Origin: Gammaproteobacteria bacterium
GTDB taxonomy: Bacteria; Pseudomonadota; Gammaproteobacteria; Pseudomonadales; Pseudohongiellaceae
Direction: 5' to 3'
Assembly (NCBI GenBank): GCA_007571115.1
Contig: RKSA01000255.1
Location: forward strand, 1-33,497
DNA: 33,497 bases
The position numbers and the translations under genes were made by a program. Within the stretch, counting starts at the first letter, position 1; each line of letters starts with the position of its first letter. The notes under the pieces were generated by a model. The model searched no databases. It saw nothing but the letters and a program-made list of their open reading frames with translations, and was not told the DNA's origin. This document shows positions 6,887-17,834 of the stretch, in pieces.

Positions 6887-9064
6887 ATGAAGAAGCTGTT
6901 CCAAAAGCCGTTCAGCATCCGCTTCAAGCTGATCCTGCTCGCCAGCGTGCTGCTGCTGATCCCGGTGCTCGTCTACCAGTTCATCCTGGCCCTCGACGAG
7001 TATCTGCGCAGCTTCCAGGAACTCGCCGTGCTCAGCGAGGCGCGGATCCTCGCGACGGCGCTGAACGACCGGCCCGAACTGTTCGACGAAGGCACTTTCG
7101 GTCGCGCAACCAGAACCGGAGACCTGTACATCTACCCGGTCTACTCGCCACTGTCGCTGAACGACGGCTCGCTGGTCGATTGGGGCGCCTACCAGCAGTA
7201 CGAGCTCGGCTATGGCAAGGCCGACTACCTGCGCACCTCGCTCAATCCGGCGCGAATCTACGCCAATGACGACTCGCTGTCATTCCGCAGCATGGTTGGC
7301 GAACACAACGGTTCGCTATACGCGTATTTCAAGGTTCGCGACGACCAGGTCGTCTATCGCTCCCGGGAATCGCTGAGCGTGGTCCGCAGCGACTTCCTGC
7401 AGATCTCGATGCTGACCGCCGATGGCCGTGACGTGCAACGCTTCGTCATCGCTCCACACGAGCCCGAGTTTCTCTACCCCTTCCGCGTCAACGCCAATTA
7501 CGCCGACCCGGTGTACGAGGAACGCATCAGCGGCCAATGGTACGAAGTCGATGGCGGTTACGAAATCGAGCTGCAGATTCCCATGGAAATGCTCGGCGAG
7601 CGAATCGGCTTCGCGATTTTCGACGTGGACGACCCGACCGACCGCGACATCGGGACGGTGATCGCCACCCACAAGTCCCAGGCCGGCGAGCATCTCGGCT
7701 CGCTGCAACTGCCGACCCCGGAAATCGATCGCATCGTCGCCGGCATGAGGCGCACGAACAACTCCCACATCCAGGTCGTCGATCGCTCGGGGCGCGTATT
7801 GCTGACCGTCGGCGACATCCAGAACGCCACGGGGCTGATTCTTTCCAATCTCAACAATCCGCCGAAGAACCGCTACTGGGACTTCGTGCAGAACAACAGG
7901 CTGACCCCGATCTACAACCTGATCCTCGCCCAGCCAACGACCAATTTCATCGACGACCTCTATTCCGGGGTCGCGCGGGAGGGCGAACACATCGCCGCTG
8001 CCCTGAATGGCGAGCCATTCACGCGCTTTCGCGAGCTCGCCGACACCGAGACCGTGATACTCGAAGCGAGCCATCCGATCCTCACCGGTGACGAAGTGAC
8101 TGGCGCGGTGATCGTCGACCAGAACATGAATGGCGTGCGCACTTTCCGCAACCAGGCCCTCGAAGGGCTGTTCAACACGATCATCGCGGTGATGCTGGTC
8201 GTCACCTTCGGCCTGGTCTTCGTCGCCTCGCGGATTTCCAGCCGGGTACGGAGCCTGCGCAATCAGGCCGAAGGAATCATCGACGACAATGGCCGGGTGC
8301 GCAATACCATCATGCCATCGAACAGCTCCGACGAAATCGGCGACCTGTCGCGCAGCTTTTCCAGCATCGTGGAACGCTTGAGCCAGTACACGAGCTATCT
8401 CGAGAACATGTCGTCGCGGCTGTCCCACGAGCTGCGGACTCCGGTGGCGGTGGTGCGCTCGTCGATCGAGAATCTTGGCAGCACCGACGACCCGGAGCGG
8501 TCCCAGGTCTATATCAAGCGCGCCGAGGAAGGAATCAGCCGGCTCAACCTGATCCTGACCAGCATGAGCGAAGCGACGCGGCTCGAACAGATGCTTCAGA
8601 CCTCGGAAAAGGAACTGATCGACCTCGCCGAAGTCGTCAGAGGCTGCGCCGAGGGCTACCGGCTCGCATATTCCGACACGCGATTCATCCTCGACATCGG
8701 CCATGATCCGGTGAACGTCAAGGGTGTTGCGGAATACATCGCCCAATTGCTCGACAAGCTCGTTGCCAACGCCGTGGAGTTTTCCCACCCCGGCGAGCCC
8801 GTGATCGTTCATTGCCACAGCGTCCGCGATCAGGCGGTGATCCGCATCAGCAACGCGGGGCCATACCTGCCCCGCGAAATGCAGGACCGCATTTTCGAAT
8901 CGATGGTGTCGGTGCGGCCGCACCAGAGGCAGAAACAACCGCATCTCGGCATGGGCCTGCACATCGCGCGCCTCATCACCGACTTCCACAATGGCCAGAT
9001 CCGCGCTGACAACCGCGACGATGTCGAAGGCGTGACGATTGCCGTCACGATTCCATTGCAATAG
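6887..9064 (+). CDS. pdsS: PDS-system sensor histidine kinase
   Basis: A 725-residue inner-membrane sensor kinase that should phosphorylate the adjacent regulator. Transmembrane helix 1 is about residues 10-36. A large periplasmic region (about 37-425) includes the beta-rich segment typical of this kinase family. Transmembrane helix 2 lies around 428-448, followed by a HAMP linker. The HisKA box SRLSHELRTPVAV carries His514. In the ATPase domain the N-box is LLDKLVANAVEFS, the G1 region is the variant SNAGPYLP, then FESMVSVRP, and the G2 region is HLGMGLHIA. The unusual G1 and the FESMVSVRP segment match my memory of TIGR03785 (PdsS). The start at 6887 has no strong ribosome site, so translation may be weak or coupled. 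Confidence 0.9.
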   Translation: MKKLFQKPFSIRFKLILLASVLLLIPVLVYQFILALDEYLRSFQELAVLSEARILATALNDRPELFDEGTFGRATRTGDLYIYPVYSPLSLNDGSLVDWGAYQQYELGYGKADYLRTSLNPARIYANDDSLSFRSMVGEHNGSLYAYFKVRDDQVVYRSRESLSVVRSDFLQISMLTADGRDVQRFVIAPHEPEFLYPFRVNANYADPVYEERISGQWYEVDGGYEIELQIPMEMLGERIGFAIFDVDDPTDRDIGTVIATHKSQAGEHLGSLQLPTPEIDRIVAGMRRTNNSHIQVVDRSGRVLLTVGDIQNATGLILSNLNNPPKNRYWDFVQNNRLTPIYNLILAQPTTNFIDDLYSGVAREGEHIAAALNGEPFTRFRELADTETVILEASHPILTGDEVTGAVIVDQNMNGVRTFRNQALEGLFNTIIAVMLVVTFGLVFVASRISSRVRSLRNQAEGIIDDNGRVRNTIMPSNSSDEIGDLSRSFSSIVERLSQYTSYLENMSSRLSHELRTPVAVVRSSIENLGSTDDPERSQVYIKRAEEGISRLNLILTSMSEATRLEQMLQTSEKELIDLAEVVRGCAEGYRLAYSDTRFILDIGHDPVNVKGVAEYIAQLLDKLVANAVEFSHPGEPVIVHCHSVRDQAVIRISNAGPYLPREMQDRIFESMVSVRPHQRQKQPHLGMGLHIARLITDFHNGQIRADNRDDVEGVTIAVTIPLQ

Positions 9065-9103
9065 CATGGGCCGGGTGGACTGGATGAAAGCGCGAGCAGG
9101 AAT

Positions 9104-9625
9104 GTGAACAGACGGAAATATCAGGTCAGCCTTGCCGAGGACATCGCCGAAAAGGACGCCAACTACGTGCGGCTGCTGCGGCTATTGCCCGAGCTGCGAA
9201 TCTGGCGCGAGCAGTCGCGGCGTTCGTCGGCGGAAGGATTCGAGAGGCAGGCGGCTGCCGAATTGACTGGCCATTGCTCGACCTTCCTGCTGCCTGGCCG
9301 CGATGGCAGCGACATCGTCATGCGAATTCGCATCACCGAGGTGTTCCGTTACACGACGAGCCTGGAAATCGTGCAGCAGCCCGAAGATCCCGAGCGCCTC
9401 GCCAATCCCGCCTTGCTCGTGCGCGTCTATCACGATGTCGACTCCACCGAGGTGCTTTCATATCAGGGCCAGCAGGTCTTGCAGGCGCGTTACGGGCAGC
9501 CGAACAGGCGCATGTACCAGGTCAACGAGAAAGCGCTGGTGAACCGCTTCCTCGGCGAGCTGCTCAATCATTGCCTGCAATGCGGGCGAGTCCGCGCTGG
9601 CCGGGAAATGGCGCTGCAAGCCTGA
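9104..9625 (+). CDS. DUF1249 family protein (YqiB-like)
   Basis: A 173-residue soluble protein of the DUF1249 family, of which E. coli YqiB is a member; its function is not established. Family hallmarks are the opening YVRLLRLLP, the central RITEVFRYTTSLEI, VRVYHDVDSTEV, and a C-terminal QVNEKALVNRFLGELLNHCL. It starts with GTG at 9104, since no in-frame ATG exists until well inside the domain. AGGA lies very close upstream. In E. coli, yqiB sits in a cluster with parE, and here it is followed 162 bp later by parE and parC, so the neighbourhood supports the call. The E. coli partners cpdA, yqiA and nudF are not present here. Confidence 0.9.
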   Translation: MNRRKYQVSLAEDIAEKDANYVRLLRLLPELRIWREQSRRSSAEGFERQAAAELTGHCSTFLLPGRDGSDIVMRIRITEVFRYTTSLEIVQQPEDPERLANPALLVRVYHDVDSTEVLSYQGQQVLQARYGQPNRRMYQVNEKALVNRFLGELLNHCLQCGRVRAGREMALQA

Positions 9626-9787
9626 GTCGCGCCGCATCAAGAAAATCCGCGCCTGCGCGATAAGACTACAGGGAGCTCCGCTTCTCCGGGGCTTGCCATG
9701 CAGCGCGTGGCGAGGCCGCCAGATGCCCCGATGCGCCGACTCCGTGCCATCCCTGCAATCCCGAAGACAGAACGAGTACAGGAAGCG

Positions 9788-11698
9788 ATGGGAAACAGCT
9801 ATAACGCCGACGCGATCGAAGTCCTCGCCGGGCTCGACCCGGTCAGGAAACGGCCCGGCATGTATACCGACATCGCGCGGCCGAACCACCTCGTCCAGGA
9901 AGTTGTCGACAACAGCGTCGACGAGGCCCTGGCCGGCCATGCCAGCGAAGTCAGCGTCGACCTGCACCGCGACGGCGCCATCGAGGTCAGCGACGATGGC
10001 CGCGGCATGCCCGTCGACATCCATCCCGAAGAGGGAGTCAGCGGCGTCGAGCTGATCCTGACGCGGCTCCACGCCGGCGCCAAGTTTTCCGACGGAAGCT
10101 ACCGTTTTTCCGGTGGCCTGCATGGTGTTGGCGTATCGGTTGTCAATGCGCTTTCGAGCGAGCTCGAAGTCGAGGTGCGGCGGGGCGGCAAGATCCACGA
10201 GATGAGATTCCGCGACGGCGAAAAGACCGGCAAGCTCGCGGTGACCGGAGTCACCGGCGCGCGCAATACCGGCACGCGAATCCGTTTCGTGCCGAACGGC
10301 CGCTATTTCGACAGCACCCGCATCGCCACGGCAAAGCTGAAACACGCCCTGCGCGCCAAGGCCGTGCTCTGCCCGGGCCTGACGGTGCGATTCCTCGACC
10401 ATGCCGCGCCGAACGGCGAAGCCGACAGCGAAACATGGCAGTACCAGGATGGGATCGAGGACTATCTCCGCCAGGCCACCGCCGAGTTGGAAACAATTCC
10501 CGCAGAGCCTTTCACCGGCTCGGTGCAAGGCAACGACGAAACCGTCGACTGGGCCTTGCAATGGCTTCCTTCGGGGGGCGCCGGAATTTGCGAAAGCTAT
10601 GTCAACCTGATTCCGACGCCGCTTGGCGGCACCCATGTCAGCGGCCTGCGGACCGGCCTGCTCGAAGCCCTGCGCGAGTTCTGCGAGTTCCGCAACCTGA
10701 CTCCGCGAGGATTGCGGCTGACCCCCGACGACGTGTTCGAAAACCTCAGCTATGTGCTTTCCTCGAAGCTCCAGGAGCCGCAGTTTTCCGGCCAGACCAA
10801 GGAGCGGCTCGCCTCGCGCAGATGCGCGGTGTTCGTCGCCGGAGTCATCAAGGACGCTTTCAGCCTGTGGCTCAACCAGCATACCGCCGAGGCCGAAGTC
10901 ATCGCCGAGCTGGTGATCGGCAATGCCCAGAGGCGAACCAAGGCCGGCAAGAAGGTCGTCCGCAAGAAGGTCGGCTCGGGACCGGCGCTGCCAGGCAAGC
11001 TCGCCGATTGCGCGACCGAGGACGTCGCCCAGGGCGAGCTGTTTCTCGTCGAAGGCGATTCCGCTGGCGGCTCGGCGAAACAGGCGCGAGACCGCGAGTT
11101 CCAGGCGATCCTGCCGTTGCGAGGCAAGATTCTCAACACCTGGGAGGTCGATTCGGGTCAAATCCTCGCCTCCCAGGCGGTTCACGACATCGCTGTTGCC
11201 CTCGGCGTCGATCCCGGCTCGAAGGACATCCGCAGCCTGCGTTACGGCAAGATCTGCATCCTCGCCGACGCCGATTCCGACGGGCTGCATATCGCCACGC
11301 TGTTGTGCGCACTGTTCCTGAAGCATTTCCGACCGGTGCTCGAAGCCGGCCATGTCCACGTCGCGATGCCGCCGCTGTTCCGCATCGATGCCGCCAAGGA
11401 AGTTCACTACGCTCTCGACGAGGAAGAAAAGAACGGCATTCTCGACAAGCTCGCCGCCGAAAGGAAATCGGTCAGGCCCAATGTGCAACGCTTCAAGGGG
11501 CTCGGCGAAATGAACCCCTTGCAATTGCGCGAAACGACCATGGCGCGGGAAACCCGCCGCCTCGTGCAACTAACCCTCGACAGCAAGGCCGACGAATCGG
11601 CCGATGCCGTGATGGACATGCTGCTGGCGAAAAACCGTGCGGCCGATCGCAAGAGCTGGCTCGAACATAGCGGCAACGAAGCCGAACTGACCGATTGA
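9788..11698 (+). CDS. parE: DNA topoisomerase IV subunit B
   Basis: The ATPase subunit of topoisomerase IV, which with ParC decatenates daughter chromosomes. The 636 residues align throughout with E. coli ParE. The GHKL ATP-binding domain shows EVVDNSVDEALAGH (38-51), DDGRGMPVDIHP (69-80) and GGLHGVGVSVVNALS (from 109). The TOPRIM domain has EGDSAGGSAKQ (Glu422) and DADSDG (Asp494 and Asp496), and the family signature QRFKGLGEMNP follows near the end. The start at 9788 (MGNSYNADAIEVL) is preceded by AGGAAG and matches the E. coli N-terminus; a 30-codon upstream extension in frame looks non-coding. ParE rather than GyrB is supported by the length and by the adjacent parC, 10 bp downstream. Confidence 0.98.
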   Translation: MGNSYNADAIEVLAGLDPVRKRPGMYTDIARPNHLVQEVVDNSVDEALAGHASEVSVDLHRDGAIEVSDDGRGMPVDIHPEEGVSGVELILTRLHAGAKFSDGSYRFSGGLHGVGVSVVNALSSELEVEVRRGGKIHEMRFRDGEKTGKLAVTGVTGARNTGTRIRFVPNGRYFDSTRIATAKLKHALRAKAVLCPGLTVRFLDHAAPNGEADSETWQYQDGIEDYLRQATAELETIPAEPFTGSVQGNDETVDWALQWLPSGGAGICESYVNLIPTPLGGTHVSGLRTGLLEALREFCEFRNLTPRGLRLTPDDVFENLSYVLSSKLQEPQFSGQTKERLASRRCAVFVAGVIKDAFSLWLNQHTAEAEVIAELVIGNAQRRTKAGKKVVRKKVGSGPALPGKLADCATEDVAQGELFLVEGDSAGGSAKQARDREFQAILPLRGKILNTWEVDSGQILASQAVHDIAVALGVDPGSKDIRSLRYGKICILADADSDGLHIATLLCALFLKHFRPVLEAGHVHVAMPPLFRIDAAKEVHYALDEEEKNGILDKLAAERKSVRPNVQRFKGLGEMNPLQLRETTMARETRRLVQLTLDSKADESADAVMDMLLAKNRAADRKSWLEHSGNEAELTD

Positions 11699-11708
11699 GC
11701 TCCCGTCC

Positions 11709-13967
11709 ATGACCTTGCGACTGGAAATGCCGCCCGACGATATCGAGCAAATCCCCTTGCCTGCCTACACCCGGCAGGCGTATCTCAACTATTCGATGTA
11801 CGTCATCAATGATCGCGCCCTGCCAAGCCTCGGCGACGGTCTCAAGCCCGTGCAGCGGCGCATCGTCTACGCGATGTCCGAACTGGGCCTGAAAGCTGCG
11901 GCAAAATTCAAGAAATCGGCGCGCACCATCGGCGACGTGATCGGCAAGTTCCACCCCCATGGCGACTCGGCGTGCTACGAGGCCATGGTCCACATGGCGC
12001 AGCCTTTCAATTATCGCTATCCGCTGGTCGACGGCCAGGGCAACTGGGGCTCCCAGGACGACCCCAAGTCCTTCGCCGCGATGCGCTACACCGAATCGCG
12101 CCTGCACGGCTACGCCGAGTTGCTGCTCGCCGAACTTGGCCAAGGCACGGTGGACTGGAAACCCAACTTCGACGGCGCCTTGCGCGAGCCGGAAATCCTG
12201 CCAGCCCGGCTGCCCAATGTGCTGCTCAACGGCGGCAGCGGAATCGCCGTGGGAATGGCGACCGACATTCCGCCACACAACCTGCGCGAAGTAGCCGATG
12301 CCTGCGTGCATTTGCTCGACCACCCCGAAGCCGACGAGCGGCAGCTCTGCGAATTCATTCGCGGGCCGGATTTCCCCACAGGCGCCGAACTCGTCAACTC
12401 CAGGGAGGAGCTCCTGGAAATCTACCGGACCGGTCGCGGCGCCTTGAAGGCCCGGGCTTGTTGCAGGCTCGAAAGCGGCGAGATCGTCATCACCGCCCTT
12501 CCATACCAGGTCTCGGGAGCCCGCGTGCTCGAACAGATCGCCGCCCAGATGCAAAAGAAAAAGCTGCCGATGGTCGTTGATCTGCGCGATGAGTCGGATC
12601 ACGAAAACCCGACTCGCATCGCCATCGTGCTCAAATCGAACCGGGTCGACAAGGAGGCGGTGCTGTCGCACCTGTTCGCGACCACCGACCTGGAAAAGCA
12701 GTATCGAGTCAACTTCAACGTCATCGGCAACAATCTGCGGCCCCAGGTGAAGAGCCTCGCAAACCTGCTGCGCGAATGGCTCGATTTCCGCGTGCTTGCC
12801 GTGCGCCGCCGGCTCAAGTTCCGCCTGGAAAAGATCCTCTCGCGCCTGCACGTTCTCGATGGGCTGCTCGTCGCGTATCTCAACATCGACGAGGTGATCC
12901 GGATCGTTCGCGAAGAGGACCAGCCCAGGGAAGCCTTGATGGAGCGCTTCGGCATCAGCGAGAAGCAGGCCGAAGCGATCCTCGAACTGCGTCTGAAGCA
13001 GTTGGCCAAACTCGAGGAGATCCGCATCAAGGCCGAGCAGCGCGAGTTGCGCGAGGAACGCGACCAGCTCGGCAAGCTGCTCGAATCCCGGGCGAAGCTG
13101 AATGATGCCATCAAGGAGGAAATCCGCCAGGACCGGGAACGCTACGGCGATTCGCGCCGCACGCCGATCCGCCAGCGGCAGGAGGCCCGCGCGTTCAGTG
13201 AATCGGAGTTGCTTCCCACCGAACCCGTGACGGTGGTGCTGTCCGAGCGCGGCTGGGTTCGCGCAGCGCGAGGGCACGACATCGACCCTGCCAGCCTGCA
13301 ATACAAGTCTGGCGACGCTTTCAAGCTGGCGGCAAGGGGCAAGAGCAACCAGGCGGCGATTTTTCTCGACTCGACCGGCCGGGCATACGCCTTGCCCGCC
13401 CACGCGCTGCCTTCGGCCCGGGGCCAGGGAGAGCCGCTTTCAGGCAAGCTCAACCCGCCATCGGGGGCGGTTTTCGCAGGCGTCGTGATCGGCGCTCCCG
13501 ACCAGGAGGTATTGCTCGCGAGTGACGCCGGCTATGGCTTCGTCAGCCGCATCGACGACTTGACGAGCAAGAACCGCAATGGCAAGGCCGTGCTGCGTTT
13601 GCCGGCCGGGGCCGAAGTGCTGCCTCCGGTCTCGGTCGAGGACGGTGCAGAGCCGCTCGTCGTCAGCGTGACCAACGAAGGCCGGATGCTTGCGTTCGCC
13701 CTGGCGCAACTGCCGAGGCTGGCGCGCGGCAAAGGCAACCGCATCATCGGCATTGCCTCGGCCCGGGCCAGCCAGCGCCTCGAATACGTCGTCGCGATCA
13801 CCGTGCTGGCGCCCAGGGACTTGCTCGTCATCCACGCCGGGGCGCGAATTCGCAAAATGCGGCGCGACGATTTCGCCGCCTATCTCGGCGAGCGCGGTCG
13901 CCGGGGGGCGAAGCTGCCACGGGGCTTTCAAAAAGTCGACCGGCTCGAACGAATCCCGCAAGGCTGA
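11709..13967 (+). CDS. parC: DNA topoisomerase IV subunit A
   Basis: The DNA breakage and reunion subunit of topoisomerase IV, 752 residues. The winged-helix region contains HPHGDSACYEAM. Ser87 and Glu91 correspond to E. coli ParC Ser80 and Glu84, the common quinolone-resistance positions, and both are the susceptible wild-type residues here. The catalytic tyrosine is Tyr127 in AAMRYTESRL. Next come the tower and a long coiled coil (about 360-490), then a C-terminal beta-propeller of reduced length, as in ParC rather than GyrA. It begins 10 bp after the parE stop, so the two are almost certainly one operon giving equal subunits. The gene converges on icd, with a 76-bp gap that holds no clear terminator. 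Confidence 0.98.
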   Translation: MTLRLEMPPDDIEQIPLPAYTRQAYLNYSMYVINDRALPSLGDGLKPVQRRIVYAMSELGLKAAAKFKKSARTIGDVIGKFHPHGDSACYEAMVHMAQPFNYRYPLVDGQGNWGSQDDPKSFAAMRYTESRLHGYAELLLAELGQGTVDWKPNFDGALREPEILPARLPNVLLNGGSGIAVGMATDIPPHNLREVADACVHLLDHPEADERQLCEFIRGPDFPTGAELVNSREELLEIYRTGRGALKARACCRLESGEIVITALPYQVSGARVLEQIAAQMQKKKLPMVVDLRDESDHENPTRIAIVLKSNRVDKEAVLSHLFATTDLEKQYRVNFNVIGNNLRPQVKSLANLLREWLDFRVLAVRRRLKFRLEKILSRLHVLDGLLVAYLNIDEVIRIVREEDQPREALMERFGISEKQAEAILELRLKQLAKLEEIRIKAEQRELREERDQLGKLLESRAKLNDAIKEEIRQDRERYGDSRRTPIRQRQEARAFSESELLPTEPVTVVLSERGWVRAARGHDIDPASLQYKSGDAFKLAARGKSNQAAIFLDSTGRAYALPAHALPSARGQGEPLSGKLNPPSGAVFAGVVIGAPDQEVLLASDAGYGFVSRIDDLTSKNRNGKAVLRLPAGAEVLPPVSVEDGAEPLVVSVTNEGRMLAFALAQLPRLARGKGNRIIGIASARASQRLEYVVAITVLAPRDLLVIHAGARIRKMRRDDFAAYLGERGRRGAKLPRGFQKVDRLERIPQG

Positions 13968-14043
13968 GCCGGGGCTGCGGCCTTGACGAGAGTCATTCCG
14001 AATCGTGGGCAGACGGCCCAAAAGCCAAAGGGAAAGGCCGGCA

Positions 14044-16269
<2,226 letters not shown>

Positions 16270-16280
16270 GGAGTTTTCCG

Positions 16281-16322
16281 GACTGGTTTTGTACGGCTGG
16301 TGTTGCACGGCTAGTTTTGCAC
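16281..16322 (-). repeat. Three 14-bp tandem repeats in the icd leader
   Basis: Three adjacent copies occur at 16281-16294 (GACTGGTTTTGTAC), 16295-16308 (GGCTGGTGTTGCAC) and 16309-16322 (GGCTAGTTTTGCAC). On the icd-sense strand they read as GTGCAAAACTAGCC and variants, ending 11 bp before the icd start codon. The copies differ from each other at 2-4 positions. They could be protein-binding sites or a leader-RNA element; the sequence alone does not decide. Confidence 0.85.
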
Positions 16323-16405
16323 GATAGATGCTGGCGAAATGCTGCGTGAACGACCAGGGCAGTCCCCACGCAACACCGCAGCGCAACGCCGCGCAAAAAG
16401 TCGCG

Positions 16406-16411
16406 TATTAT
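16406..16411 (+). promoter_or_regulatory. Possible -10 box for the acetyltransferase operon
   Basis: TATTAT sits 38 bp before the ATG of the GNAT gene in the divergent icd/GNAT spacer. The -35 region at the expected distance is not recognisable, so support is weak. Confidence 0.3.
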
Positions 16412-16448
16412 AGCAGGCGGCATCTTGCGGAAACGCGGACACGAACAG

Positions 16449-16973
16449 ATGATTGCGACAGCATTGCCGAACTTCTTCCTGCGCGAGGCGCAAGCCGACG
16501 ATTGCGCACTGATTCTCGCCTTGATCCGGGAGCTGGCCGAATACGAGAAGCTGCCCCACGAAGTCGTCGCCAGCGAGGCCGTATTGCGCGAAACGCTGTT
16601 CGGCGAACGCCCTGCGGCGGAAGTCATCTTCGCCGAGTATCGTCGGCAAACCGTCGGCTATGCGCTGTTTTTCGGCAACTTTTCCACTTTCACCGGCAGG
16701 CCGGGAGTCTATCTCGAAGACCTGTATGTGAAGCCGCAGATGCGCGGTCGCGGCTTTGGCAAATGCCTCTTGGCCTATGTGGCGAAGCTGGCGGTGCAGC
16801 GCCGTTGCTCGCGGCTGGAATGGTCGGTGCTCGACTGGAACGAGCCTTCGATCCGCTTCTATCGTTCGCTGGGGGCGGTCGCCATGGATGAATGGACCGT
16901 GCAACGCCTGGCAGGCGCCGCGCTTGAAGAAGCGGCAGCGATGTTCGAGCCGGCAGCGGAGCAGGCGTCGTGA
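16449..16973 (+). CDS. GNAT family N-acetyltransferase
   Basis: A 174-residue protein of the GNAT fold, expected to move an acetyl group from acetyl-CoA to an amine. Visible are the N-terminal LREAQADDCALILALIRELA, the central strand YLEDLYVKPQMRGRGFGKCLL, which holds the acetyl-CoA pyrophosphate loop (R/Q-x-x-G-x-G/A), and the motif B segment WSVLDWNEPSIRFYRSLGA. This layout resembles the diamine/spermidine acetyltransferase-like branch of small bacterial GNATs, but the substrate is not known. The ATG at 16449 is preferred to a TTG at 16425. Its stop overlaps the GTG start of the downstream transaminase gene (GTGA), so the two are probably translationally coupled. Confidence 0.9.
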   Translation: MIATALPNFFLREAQADDCALILALIRELAEYEKLPHEVVASEAVLRETLFGERPAAEVIFAEYRRQTVGYALFFGNFSTFTGRPGVYLEDLYVKPQMRGRGFGKCLLAYVAKLAVQRRCSRLEWSVLDWNEPSIRFYRSLGAVAMDEWTVQRLAGAALEEAAAMFEPAAEQAS

Positions 16974-17827
16974 GCAGAACCGTCTACCTGAATGGCGAAT
17001 TCCTCGCCGAAGAGCAAGCCCGGGTGTCGATTTTCGACCGGGGTTTCGTCTTCGGCGACGGCGTGTACGAAGTCGCTCCGGTGATTCGCGGCGGCCTGAC
17101 GGATCGCGCCTATCTGCTCGAGCGCCTCGCGCGCAGTCTTGCCGAGCTGCGCATGGCCTGGCCCTGCGCGAAGGACCGGTTCGTCGGCGTGCTGCAAGAG
17201 CTCGTCGCGCGCAACTCGCTGACCGAAGGCATCGTCTACGTCCAGGTGACTCGCGGCGCTGCAGATCGGCAGTTCACGTTCCCCGAGGGAGCGCCGCCAA
17301 CGATGGCTGCGTACACCCAGGCGATGCCGCTACTCGACAATGCTGCGGCACGCGACGGAATCAAGGTCGCCTCCACCGACGAGCTGCGCTGGCAGCGGCG
17401 CGACATCAAGTCGCTGAACCTGCTCGCCCAGGTGCTCGCCAAGCAAGGCGCCGCCGAGCAAGGCGCCGCCGAGGCGTGGATGGTGGAAGACGGTCTGGTC
17501 ACCGAAGGCGCTTCGTCGTCGGCGTATATCGTCAGCGGCGGTGTGGTGGTCACCCGGCCGTTGTCGAATCGCATCCTGCCAGGAATTCGCCGCCGCCGAC
17601 TGCTCGAACTCGCCGCCGAGGCCGGCATCGACTGCCAGCAAAGGCCTTTCAGCCTCGCAGAAGCCAAGGCCGCCGACGAGGCCTTCATCAGCAGCGCCAC
17701 GACGATCGTGCAAGGCGTCGTCGATATCGACGGAAGCCGCATCGGCGATGGCAGGCCCGGGCCGGTGAGCAGCCGGCTGCGGGCTTTGTATGTAAAGCAT
17801 ATGCTTGCCGAAGTCGGCGCTTCCTGA
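16970..17827 (+). CDS. dat: D-amino-acid transaminase (fold type IV PLP enzyme)
   Basis: A 285-residue PLP enzyme of fold type IV, likely exchanging amino groups between D-alanine or another D-amino acid and 2-oxoglutarate, which would feed D-glutamate and D-alanine pools. The opening TVYLNGEFLAEEQARVSIFDRGFVFG is the D-alanine transaminase form of the family start. Lys147 in RRDIKSLNLL is the Schiff-base lysine and Glu179 in LVTEGASSSAY is the conserved PLP contact. The late segment FISSATTIVQGVVDIDG is also typical. Branched-chain aminotransferase or aminodeoxychorismate lyase are less likely from these motifs. GTG start overlaps the GNAT stop by four bases. In some proteobacteria this gene lies near lipoate-ligase genes, but none are present here. 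Confidence 0.88.
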   Translation: MSRTVYLNGEFLAEEQARVSIFDRGFVFGDGVYEVAPVIRGGLTDRAYLLERLARSLAELRMAWPCAKDRFVGVLQELVARNSLTEGIVYVQVTRGAADRQFTFPEGAPPTMAAYTQAMPLLDNAAARDGIKVASTDELRWQRRDIKSLNLLAQVLAKQGAAEQGAAEAWMVEDGLVTEGASSSAYIVSGGVVVTRPLSNRILPGIRRRRLLELAAEAGIDCQQRPFSLAEAKAADEAFISSATTIVQGVVDIDGSRIGDGRPGPVSSRLRALYVKHMLAEVGAS

Positions 17828-17834
17828 GGCGTGC

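Noticed and set aside
9458..13403. Long minus-strand frames (703 and 636 codons) opposite parE and parC
   Set aside because: They are antisense shadows of two fully conserved genes in GC-rich DNA and have no recognisable domain.
17445..17474. A 15-bp tandem duplication (CAAGGCGCCGCCGAG) in the transaminase gene
   Set aside because: The encoded KQGAAEQGAAEAW has the same length as this loop in related transaminases, so it is not an insertion.
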